From Epiperipatus broadwayi (lineage: Eukaryota > Onychophora > Udeonychophora > Euonychophora > Peripatidae), in the NCBI GenBank assembly GCA_028023455.1, contig JAQFVV010012394.1, positions 24,246,934 to 24,310,933 on the forward strand: a DNA stretch of 64,000 bases, written 5' to 3'. The translations under genes and the position numbers were made by a program. Positions 1 to 9,532 of this stretch are shown in pieces (the first letter of the stretch is position 1; each line of letters opens with the position of its first letter). The notes beneath the pieces are model-generated. The model was not told the origin of the DNA. It was given only the letters and a program-made list of their open reading frames with translations, and searched no databases.

Positions 1-209
1 AATTTAGTTTTAAAATACTTTTTCTTTAATAAAGTTTTATTTTAATAATTTTTCATTATCTGTGCGATTTAACATGTACGAGTTTAAGATGATATTTAAT
101 TTCAATTTTTAATTCTAAAAGAAAATTTTTAAATGCGAACTTTTTAATTTACTTTCATGTTTAATAAATAAAAAAAACAACAATGTAACGAACGTCTGTG
201 CTCGTTACA
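1..209 (-). repeat. LTR-like repeat, partial copy, reversed
   Basis: This is the first ~210 bases of the same repeat that starts at 228, read on the minus strand. It begins with TGTAACGAGCACAGACG (minus, from 209) and runs off the left edge. With 228-435 it forms a near-perfect inverted repeat. The arms differ at only a few places, for example around 82-88 against 358-366. It carries no coding sequence. Confidence 0.7.
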
Positions 210-227
210 ATATATATATATATATAT
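210..227. repeat. (TA)n spacer between head-to-head repeats
   Basis: An 18-base alternating TA run separates two oppositely facing LTR-like copies. The outer end of the plus copy, at 2438, also runs into (AT)n. This suggests that TA microsatellites are the insertion target. It also makes the target duplication impossible to size. Confidence 0.8.
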
Positions 228-228
228 T

Positions 229-252
229 GTAACGAGCACAGACGTTCGTTAC
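229..252 (+). other. Terminal hairpin of LTR-like element
   Basis: GTAACGA (229-235) pairs with TCGTTAC (246-252) around a 10-base loop. In copy 2 (minus, 25,903 to 25,881) the stem is GTAATGG/CCATTAC. Two pairs have changed on both sides, so pairing is kept. The outer strand GTAACGA also matches the complement of the 3' end at 2430-2436. Confidence 0.6.
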
Positions 253-677
253 ATTGTTGTTGTTTTTTATTTATTAAACATGAAAGTAAATTAAAAAGTT
301 CGCATTTAAAAATTTTCTTTAAGAATTAAAAATTGAAATTAAATATCATCTTAAACTCTTATATATTAATTAAATCGCACAGATAATGAAAAATTATTAA
401 AATAAAACTTTATTAAAGAAAAAGTATTTTAAAATTAAATTTTAAAAAGATTTGGAGATAAAATTATATCTTTAAATTTATCTTTAAATATATTTTTGAT
501 TTGGAAAACAGGTTAATTAATCAGAAATGGAAATGATTGTTAATTAGTTAAATGTAAACCAGCCTTGGGCATTTAAATGTAAAAACACCGGTCAGATAAG
601 AAAACAATAAAAACTGTTAGCAAATAAGAAGAAATCCCTATGGAATCGGACCTCAACGAAAAGGATCATCTCATCGA

Positions 678-717
678 TGACGTAATGTTAAGTCAATCCT
701 TCGAATACGTATAAAAG
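678..717 (+). promoter_or_regulatory. Putative Pol II promoter in LTR-like copy 1
   Basis: TGACGTAA (CRE/ATF-like) at 678-685 is followed by TATAAAAG at 710-717. The aligned place in copy 2 (minus strand) still has a TATAAAAAGG-type box, and a TGATGTCA-type site upstream of it. The call rests on motif order and partial conservation only. Confidence 0.45.
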
Positions 718-798
718 GAAAATTTGGAAATTATTAATTAGTGACTAGTGAATGATTATTACGATGTGAGAGAGATGTGTTAGTGCGGAAGTGAAGGA

Positions 799-835
799 GA
801 AGGGATTGAAAAAAGACGCACGATTCAATCCCTTC
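799..835 (+). other. Conserved 12-bp stem-loop in LTR-like copy 1
   Basis: GAAGGGATTGAA (799-810) and TTCAATCCCTTC (824-835) form a perfect 12-bp stem with a 13-base loop. The stem recurs in copy 2 (16,914-16,939, 9 bp) and copy 3 (28,002-28,033, 12 bp). The loops differ in sequence and length. It lies just downstream of the putative TATA box, so it would fall in the 5' leader of a transcript. Confidence 0.7.
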
Positions 836-913
836 AGCTTTGCTAAGAAAGAAAAAGAAATGAACTATCATTTCCTACATTGAGGACCAATTAAACTAAA
901 AAACCTCCGAATG

Positions 914-919
914 AATAAA
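914..919 (+). promoter_or_regulatory. Possible polyadenylation signal AATAAA
   Basis: AATAAA lies about 200 bases after the TATA-like box in LTR-like copy 1. The spacing is plausible for an R-region end, but the hexamer is common in sequence this AT-rich. Confidence 0.25.
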
Positions 920-2367
920 TAAAACAATGGCTAAATGGATACCAATCTTAGGACGGCATGGGAATTCACGTTCATGGCAAGCAACGGATAAAGATGAACT
1001 TTTTAAACCGTAAGAACTTTATAAATAATGAACATTAAATTAAAATTTTCCATATTTAAATGATTGCAATATTATCCTATCTGACCAACTTAATTTATTA
1101 ATAATGTTATTTGATGTATTTTTTATTTATTTATTTAAAATCATTTCCATTTATTTAATTTTGTTCTTTAAGTTTTATTATGATTTCTGTTTTCCGTTAA
1201 GTTAAATTATATAAATGTTAAACTTAAGTCGGGCGTGAATGGCTGTATAGATTTGTAAAGTTATATTAGGGGAGGTAATCTTAGGTTATTTGTTTCGTGG
1301 TTAAATTGGGTCAATGGATTGGATATATTTGTGTGATTAGTAGATGTAATATTGATTCGCTACGGGCAGAATCGCTTCATACGCCGCACACTTCCGTTTG
1401 CCTATGGAAGGAATTATAAGTCGGATACCGCAGTTCCTTTCTATGGAGTTTTTTGTTTTATTGCTCTTCTTTAGAGATAGATGTAATATTCCTATCTCAT
1501 AAGAGGCAATTTCTTCTTTTAACCTTTTGTGCTGTCGTATTTTATTACATTGAATACATCGATATATCAGATGAATTGATGCCAGTTTGACTACGAATTT
1601 TAGCCTAAGGTTAAATAGGGATAGAATGTTTATTTTCAAAAGCAAATTTATGTGGTCTATTCATACTCGATCCTAAATAAAAATGCATTAAATTTAAGTT
1701 GTTTATAGACGCTTGCATGGATTGTTTATTGGTTAACTATGTTTTGCGTTTCCATATTTGATCAAAATATATAGACATTCGATAAATAATGATACCTTAC
1801 GGTGAGTATCTAAAATGTATTTATTCGGATGTCTTTTAAGTTATTGGTGACAATGCAAGTATCTTATGGTGAATACTATTGGGTTACGTATAAATTTCCT
1901 CCGTAATTGTCAGTAATCAATGATTTTATATTTTGATCGTTTATGTTTATTTTGAAATGTTTTTAACCGTGTAATCTATGTAACCGATCTATAGCAACAT
2001 ATTAAAACAAGCTTCTATAATCCCATCTATGCGAACTTAATTAAAATGTAAAATTAGAATATAATAGTAATTAAATGTAAATTAAAGTCAAAAATCAAAG
2101 TTAAAAAGAATGTTAAAAATTAAAATGTAAAACTAATACTAAAATAATTTTAAATCTTATATATATGTGCATAAATAAATGTTTGTATGTTAATTACTGG
2201 CAGTGGCTTATTTTATTCCTTTTTTTATATATACTCTTAGATTATCTTATTAAATCTCTGCTATTCCACTGAGCTAGTGACATGGGCTAACGACCGGAAT
2301 CAAAATTTAAAAAAAAAAAAAAAAATTTTTTTTTTGACTTACGTATCTGCCTACTTTATAAATTTTT

Positions 2368-2385
2368 CTAGGTTCAAATGCCTAG
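2368..2385 (+). other. T-arm-like hairpin near 3' end of LTR-like copy 1
   Basis: CTAGG-(TTCAAATG)-CCTAG. Copies 2 (15,595-15,613) and 3 (26,686-26,704) have CCAGG/CCTGG on the minus strand, so the middle pair has changed from T-A to C-G on both sides. In copy 2 the GGTTCGAA core looks like a tRNA T-arm or Pol III B box. No full tRNA fold could be drawn around it. Confidence 0.5.
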
Positions 2386-2437
2386 ATGGCGCCCCGTAGT
2401 GCAGATTACGTTAAGTCGCTTTCTCCGGATCGTTACA

Positions 2438-4506
2438 ATATATATATATATAAATTCTTTTAGGCAATAAATATTTTTTGGCATAAGTAGAGCAATAATT
2501 TACTATTTAATTCATCTGTTATATCTAAGCATTCGTTCTGAATTTGCAAGAGCCATCTATTATGCAAGTCATGACTCAATTGGTAGAATCCACTTAAGTT
2601 CCCATAAGTTTGTTGATAACACATTTTTTAATAAAAAAATTCCACTACAAATGAGGAGAACAATAAATAAAATAAATTCACATTCAATTTTATACCATTC
2701 TATCCGTTTATTTTTCAGCATATTTAGAGATAAGTAAATAAACAATCCATTAAATTACTCATTTGTTATTATTTTTAGGTACAAATGGTTAGGTAAATGT
2801 TTTAACAATAATAATAATGATAAAGCAGGTTAGAATCAATTATTCACACATCCTTTCATTTGAACTTTTGTCTTTTATAATTAGCAAGATTTATTAATAA
2901 AGAGTCACTGAGATATTTAGTGAAAGTGTTCATAACTTTTCCAAAGTAGTAACAGAGTCCAGCTACTTCTCTAATACTAGAATTAAGTTTTAGATAAAAT
3001 AATTTTGAAATATAAATGAGTATTTTCAATACTTCTTTAAGATTAAAATTAAGATTTAAGTAAAGCCATTTTGTAGCATAAACATGCATTTCCATTAAAG
3101 ATTTAAAAAATTAAAGTAAAATAGTTTTACAATATAGTGCAGATACGTATCTCAAATGATGGCTTTAGAATTTAAAATAGTTAGTTAAAAGCAAGAAATA
3201 ATGTACCTCATTACTGTCATTTACATTTTTATGCAGAAAACTAATAGTAGTTTTTACTTTCCAACTTGAATCTTGGAAGAATCAGCTTGTAAAACAAAAT
3301 TGTACTAATAAAACTTTTATTCAGAAAGCAAAGTGATGCCCAGATTATTACCCAAGCATCTATTCTTCCAATAGTCCAAGGTCATTTGAAAGTTCAAAGG
3401 TCTCTAGACACAGAATTGCTCCACCCATTGCACTGAAGTTTTAATTAACAGTTTTGTCTTGGAAAAGAAAGAAAGCAAAAAAAAATCATTTAGTCTGTTA
3501 ATAAAAAAAATATTAAATTGAACTAAGAATAAAATATTTTACATTTCTAAAGTAACAGAATAAAATTAATGATAATTATTTTAACAAATAAAATATTTAG
3601 CAGTATATTTGTTGTTTAATAATTCACCAGACTAGTGATCCATTAATTCATTTAAAATGTAACTAAGCTGCCTGTTTAAGCTATTTGTTGTGAAATTTAG
3701 GATGGTGAATATAGAAGAGGGAAAAATATTATTTTCCTATTTAACAAGCCCAAGTATTCTTAAATGACAATATATTATAATTAATTTAACTCTTAATGGC
3801 GTATAAATAATAAATATTTATTAAAGTATATTAATAATCAAATTTATTAAAAGAACATAAATTGCATTTAAATATCGATAGTGATATGATTTTTAAACAA
3901 TCCACCATTAACCATAATTTCAAAATATTTAACCGAGCGAACAGTGTTCAATAAGAAATTTTACGTTTAAACTATTTAAATATTCCAAAATATCGGAATG
4001 GTGATTAAAATAATATAAGTTCGCTAGATTAAAACATTAGCACACTAAAACTAATTTAATAAGATATATATTTAAAATAAGTTTTGCTGCATGAAATAAA
4101 ATAGATTCAATGCCTAGAAATCGTTGATTCAATACCCCAGTTTGGTTCACCAAATATAATGGGATGTCAGTTTTCACCAGAAAGAGGATATGCATTTCAC
4201 TGCAATTGGACTTTGGGTCTTCAGGTAGAATGCTAGAAATGAATCGATGAAATACTAAGTCTATAATTACATTCATTTTTATTATAAGAGCTCAATAATT
4301 TTTAAATAAATTTTGATATAATTTAGACTAGTTCATCCATCTCTCATTCATCTTTCAGTCACCATCATGCCATGATATTCAAACTCATGGAGAATTTGCA
4401 ATTAGATCTTTTCAGGGATGATTTTAAAACAAGTCATTATCTAATATGCCTTTATATAAGTATTAACTAATAATTGATATTCATATGAGATTTATAATAT
4501 TAACAT
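2438..4506. other. AT-rich intergenic or intronic sequence
   Basis: Short open frames occur on both strands, for example minus 2,856-3,095 and 4,037-4,276. None shows a recognisable domain, codon bias or splice context. I see no repeat in it beyond simple AT tracts. It could be intron of the M13 gene on the minus strand. Confidence 0.4.
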
Positions 4507-7500
4507 ATATATCATCATCATCATCATTATCAACCATTATCAATCCACTGCAGGATGAGGGTCTCTCCAAGTTTAATCCATCTTCTCCGATCTTTAGCTT
4601 CTCTTCTCCACATCACCCCTGCACACTTTCTTATTTCATCCATCCATCTCACATGTGGTCACTTTCTGGGTCTTTTACACTCTCTTGGAATCCAGTTTAA
4701 AATTTCAATTGTCCATCTATTATCATCTCTTCTAGCAATATGTCCAGCCCAACTCCACTTCAATCTTTTAATTATTTCAATGATGTCAGTAACACCTGTT
4801 TGTTCTCTTACCCATACATTGCGTTTTCGATCTCTTCTTGTTACTCCCAACATACACCCCTCCATACTTCATTGAGTGGTCTGAAGTCTCTGTATTGCTC
4901 TTCTATTGAGTGTCCAAGTCTCAGATCCATAAGTAAGAACTGGTAAAACTCATTTGTTAAACACCTTCCTTTTCAAACACATAGGCATATTTCCTTTTAG
5001 TATCAAGTTATTTCTACAAAAAGCACTCCAACCAAGTTTAATTCTATGATTAATTTCCTCCATTATGTTTACATCTGTATTAATAATCTGACCAAGGTAT
5101 TTGTAACTGTTAACTTCTTCTAATTCATTATAATCAATCTTTATTTTCATATTTTGAGCAAATCAATTAAACATTACTTTAGTCTTTTTAACATTTATCT
5201 TTAGTCCTACTTTCCTACTTTCATCTGATAACTCCTGCAACATTTCCTGCAGCTCTGAAGCATTATTTGCAAAAACAACTACATCATCTGCGAAATCTAA
5301 ATGACTTAAATAATCTCCATTTACTTTCACTCCTTTAGTTTCCCATTTTAATCCACAAAATACTTCTTGCAGCACTGCTGTAAAAAGTTTTGGAGATATG
5401 GAGTCACCTTGTCTTACACCTTTCTCAATGTTGACTTTCCCAGTATCATTATGTAATCTAATTGTTGCTGTTGCATTTTTATAAATATTCTTTAAAATAT
5501 GACAATATCCTGGATCTATACCTTGATGATCCAATGCTTTAATCATTGAAGAAATGTTTATAGAATCAAATGCCTTTTCATAATCTACAAATCCAAAACA
5601 TAATGACAACTCATATTCATTTGTCCTTTCTATAACTTCTCTCAATACCTGAATATGATCTACTGTACTAAAACCACTTTTAAATCCAGCTTGTTCTCTT
5701 GGTTGGTGGAAATCCAATGTTCTCTGTAGACAGGTTGTAATTATCTTGATAAAAATTTTATATAAAACTGATAAAAGGCTGATAGGTCTGTAATTTCTAA
5801 TATCTTCTTTATCACCTTTTTTAAATATTAATATTATTACTGCATTCTTCCAATCATCTGGTACATCTTTATCATTTAGACATTTGGTATATAACTTTGC
5901 TAAAAAAAATTCTATTTCTTCACCTGCTTCTTTTAATATATCAATTATAATTCCATCATTACCTGGAGTCTTTCCTTTCTTCATACATTTAATTGCATTT
6001 CTCACTTCTTCATTTAAAATTCTGGGCAATTCGGAAGATGTAATAGATATAGGAGGTACTTGTTCTTTATTACTATATAATTCTTGATAAAAATTTTCTA
6101 CCAATTTCATGATGTCATCTCTCTTTTTAGTAATAATTCCATCTTTTTTTCTTATTGCAGATATAAATTTCCTACCAATACCAAAATGTTGTTTTACATT
6201 CTTAAGACTTTTATTTTCTTCTACAACTTTTCTTGCTAGTTCACAGTTATATTTTCTTATATCATTTTCAACTCTTTTCCACACCATTTTACAAAATTTG
6301 AGATATTCAATTCTTTGTAGTGCATCATTTTTGTATATCTTCATATTTCTTCTTTTCTTCATAAATTCTCTAGTTTCAGTAGAAATTTTGTTGGTCAATT
6401 GCTGCTTTTTTCTACCAGCTATCTTTGTTGCAGTTTTTAAAAGTGTATCAGTTATTTTCATATTAATTTCATTCAAATCTGAATCATGTTCAAAATCTAC
6501 TAATACTTGAAATCGATTTTTAAGTTTTAATTTAAATTCATTAGAATGTTTCTGAAGATTAGGAATATCAACTGTAAATATTGTTTTTCTTAATAATTTT
6601 TGTCTTTCTAGTTTTACATTAACACGCAACTTGCACCTTACTAATTGATGATCACTTCCCGTGTTAAATCTATTAAGAACATTACAATCTTGAAATATGT
6701 ATTTCCTGTTAGTCAAAATATAATCCAATTCTGCTGTACCTTCATTTGGATGTTTCCATGTCCACTTTCTTTTAACATTTTTCTCAAAAAATGAATTCAT
6801 AATATAAAGTTTTTCTTTTTCTGCAAACTCCACAAGTCTATGTCCTCTCTCATTTCTATTACCATAACCAAAATTACCTACAGCACTTTCATCTTTTATT
6901 TGTTTACCAATTCTAGCATTAAAGTCTCCCATAACAATTTTAAAATGTTGTTTACTCTGATCAAAAGCCTTTTGTACATCCATATAAAAATCTTCTACTA
7001 CTTCATTACTATGAGAACTTGTTGGGGCATAAACCTGAATTATCTGCATTTGGTATCTGCTATTAAGTTGTATAACTAATCTTGCCACTCTGTCTGATAC
7101 ACCATCAATCTCCACAATATTGTTCTTCCACTTTTTATTTATAATGAATTCTACTGCACTTGTATTTCCAATATTTGTGCCTTTATAATAAAATATATGT
7201 CCACTTTTTAAATCAATTGTCTCTTCACCTTTTCTTCTAACTTCACAAAGTCCAATAATATCCCATTTAATATAAGAGAGTTCTTCTAATTCTTGCAATC
7301 TTCCTTCACTTGAAAGTGATCTGCAGTTGTAAGTACCTAAATAAAAAGTTGTTATCAAATGGTAGCCTGGGTCCGCAATCAGGAGATTCTTAGCACCGTC
7401 TGCCTTCGGCCACCAACTGCTGCCTTGGTTGGTGACTTTACCGCCTCCTGGGAATAAGGGCCATGCTTTATTTTTGTAGTATATATGTATTGGAAAAATA

Positions 7501-7798
7501 TTTATCATTTACACAAACATTCATTCTGCCTTATCAGGCCCTGAGAAGAAAGACCATGGTGTTTCTTGTTCTTAAACTCAGAGGTAAAAAGCCCAAAAAC
7601 TCACCATGCTGGCTAATGCATGTTGGTGAGCATCCCATCCATGTTTGTATACTATATGAATAAACACATAGTAATAACAGCTGCAACGTTAAGAACGTAT
7701 GGAGTGGACATTAGGAATTTGCCCTGCTCGGTTTCTTAAGGCCTCCAAGAGGAATCAAAGGGTCTCCTTTCAGTTAATAGCAAACTCCTTTCTGCAGC
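4507..7798 (-). mobile_element. RTE-like LINE, near full length
   Basis: A non-LTR retrotransposon on the minus strand. It runs from a ~290-base 5' leader (7,509-7,798), through one endonuclease-RT reading frame, to a 3' tail of TGATGA-type repeats (about 4,507-4,530). Such short tandem tails instead of poly(A) are typical of RTE elements. The 5' leader is recognisable again at 52,583-52,880, which fixes the likely 5' end near 7,798. Three other copies lie in the window: 41,251-43,662 minus, 52,246-52,880 minus and 60,280-63,060 plus. Clade assignment rests on motif resemblance and element layout. Confidence 0.85.
4530..7508 (-). pseudogene. Endonuclease-reverse transcriptase of RTE-like LINE, four in-frame TGA codons
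   Basis: A single frame of about 992 codons, the usual size for an RTE ORF, runs without any frameshift from 7,508 to a stop at 4,530-4,532. The N-terminal apurinic-type endonuclease shows YNCRSL, LCEVRRKG, GDFNARIG and GSDHQLV. The RT shows NYRPISLLSVLYK, FGFVDYEKAFDS, GVRQGDSISP and the catalytic LDFADDVVVF. The C-terminal part has VNSYKYLG, LTYG and WSWAGHIARR. The frame is broken only by TGA, at 5,163-5,165, 4,950-4,952, 4,869-4,871 and 4,659-4,661. The copy at 41.3 kb has Gly, Cys, Arg and Lys codons at the matching places, so simple decay explains them. The true start codon is uncertain. The product would nick target DNA and reverse-transcribe the LINE RNA in the nucleus. Confidence 0.85.
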
Positions 7799-7804
7799 CA
7801 TATA

Positions 7805-8016
7805 TATATATAAAATACATATTTTGCAGGTTCATCCGTGTTAAAAACTTTTAATATCAATATACTGACGTTTCGACTTGGTCACACAAGCCATCCACAG
7901 AGTTATAAAAAGGTAGAACTCTGTGGATGGCTTGTGTGACCAAGTCGAAACGTCAGTATATTGATATTAAAAGTTTTTAACACGGATGAACCCGCAAAAT
8001 ATGTATTTTATATATT
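7805..8016. repeat. ~210-bp palindrome with PLE-like motif on each arm
   Basis: Two arms of about 100 bases, nearly perfectly complementary, meet at ~7,908. Each arm contains, 5'->3' toward the outside, a 6-bp stem-loop (GGCTTG/CAAGTC) followed by GAAACGTCAG. TGGC...GTCGAAACGTC is the kind of motif found at the ends of Penelope-like elements. Two head-to-head PLE terminal fragments or a foldback element would both fit. It directly abuts the 5' end of the RTE-like LINE. Confidence 0.6.
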
Positions 8017-8658
8017 TAACCCGTGCAAATCGTCATTTTAACATATATATATAATTATTATGCAACTAATAATGATTATGTATTTATTTATAAATAAATA
8101 ATAATAATTAGGCAGAGAGATCAAGTTAATAATTCAATATTTAATAAACAATAAAAATATATATAATGTAAAAGATAAATAAAATATTAATAAAAAAATA
8201 AAGATGAATTTTATCATTTCAAAATATTAATAAATAATATTCCCATCTAATACCTTATGATAAAATTCTATACTATAATAAACTATTCAAAAGTAAAGAA
8301 TATAATTTAAATTAACAGATATATAAAACAATATATAAATTCAAAAATTAATAATTTAAATAACTTATTAATTTATTTACAGTCTTTATTCATATGTTTC
8401 ATAATTATTAATATATATAAATATTACTTACAATTGTATAACATATAATATAAGCATTTATAATAAAATAAATGCATTAAACATTTATTATATTATATAG
8501 TAAATATAATAATCTTATTTTAAGTATCTGTTAAATAGTAATCATTTTTTTATATTTCATCTAATTTTGATGAATTATGTCAAACTATCAATTTATGTTT
8601 ATAAATGTAAATTTGGATATTCCTATTAAAATGAAACAATTCCAAATTTGAAATAAAA

Positions 8659-8663
<5 letters not shown>

Positions 8664-8753
<90 letters not shown>
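8664..8753. repeat. (AAT)n microsatellite
   Basis: About 30 uninterrupted AAT units. No coding content and no adjoining element end that I can recognise. Confidence 0.95.
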
Positions 8754-8754
<1 letters not shown>

Positions 8755-9491
8755 CATATTAAAATAATATAAATATTATTATAATATATACAAATAAAGA
8801 AAGAAAAACTTATTTTCCAGAGTTCAGAATAGATCTTTAAGTCCGTAGTTCATAATTGTAATGGAGCTCTCTTGTGAAGTATATTAATCCATTGGTATAG
8901 TGATTATTTATTTATTTTTAATTGAGAAATTATTAATATTATCCAATAATTTGATTGATATAAGATAAAGTAGATATCTTTTGAATATTGATGGTCTTAT
9001 TCTTCATTTTTCTATTATTATTAGACATTCTATACAACAAATATCACAAATTAGCATAAAAGTTGGTTTTGAAACCTTTATAACATAAAATTATTCTACT
9101 CCCTACATATTGTAAGATTCTTTTTGTATATAATTACTTTAAATTTATATATATTTGTAGAATAATGAAGTGTTAAAATAACATAGTTTCCAAAACTCAA
9201 ACAGATGTTTTTTCTTTTATATTGCTATTCTTTCTTTAGATTTAAGAGAAAATTAAAATATTTTCCTTGTAATCTTTTAATCCATAGATTTTAATCCATA
9301 CATCTTAATCTGGAACAGTTAATATTTAATTCCAACATTGAATAGTAATATTTTTATAAAAGGAAAAGTTATTTAAATAGAAATCATTTTCTTTTCTTCT
9401 CCTCAATAACAAGAGACATAATAAATCTCATGTGTTTTGTTTCAATTTCATGCTTAATTTAAGTATTTATTGTTATCAATAAATATTAAGA

Positions 9492-9496
<5 letters not shown>

Positions 9497-9529
<33 letters not shown>
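9497..9529. repeat. (TA)n microsatellite
   Basis: About 16 TA units. Shorter TA runs occur at 11,051-11,072, 12,659-12,680 and 15,332-15,348. The last of these adjoins a foldback element. Confidence 0.9.

Positions 9530-9532
<3 letters not shown>

Larger units (their letters stand above)
228..2437 (+). repeat. 2.2-kb LTR-like element, copy 1 (solo LTR or non-autonomous element)
   Basis: The element starts TGTAACGA and ends TCGTTACA. This is the TG...CA form of retroelement LTRs, and many Ty3/gypsy LTRs have similar ends. It is flanked by TA repeats. Within it are a CRE-like TGACGTAA (678), a TATAAAAG (710), a strong hairpin (799-835) and AATAAA (914), which is the order expected of an LTR promoter and polyA region. 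No long plus ORF is present. Two more copies lie on the minus strand at 15.5-25.9 kb and 26.65-28.34 kb. They share the hairpin, the ~2,367-2,385 T-arm-like hairpin and long collinear blocks. At 2.2 kb it is long for an LTR. A large non-autonomous element (LARD/TRIM-like) or another class with subterminal hairpins remains possible. Confidence 0.6.

Noticed and set aside
1337-1645. 102-codon minus frame and its counterparts near 15.96-16.34 kb and 27.0-27.2 kb
   Set aside because: The aligned region in the other LTR-like copies is open only in part, and the peptides diverge by frameshift. This is conserved repeat DNA, not a conserved protein.
2381-2395. TGGCGCCC near the 3' end of LTR-like copy 1 as a tRNA-Lys primer binding site
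   Set aside because: Copies 2 and 3 read TGGTGCCC, it lies before rather than after the end of the repeat, and no internal region follows.
4530-5165. Selenocysteine or stop-codon reassignment at the four TGA codons
   Set aside because: The second copy has ordinary Gly, Cys, Arg and Lys codons at these sites, and no SECIS-like structure was seen. Point decay is sufficient.
6109-6510. 133-codon plus frame opposite the RTE-like ORF
   Set aside because: Antisense shadow of the endonuclease-RT linker. Composition is dictated by the minus-strand frame.
8664-8753. CRISPR-like or satellite array
   Set aside because: Simple AAT microsatellite. No repeat-spacer structure occurs anywhere in the window.
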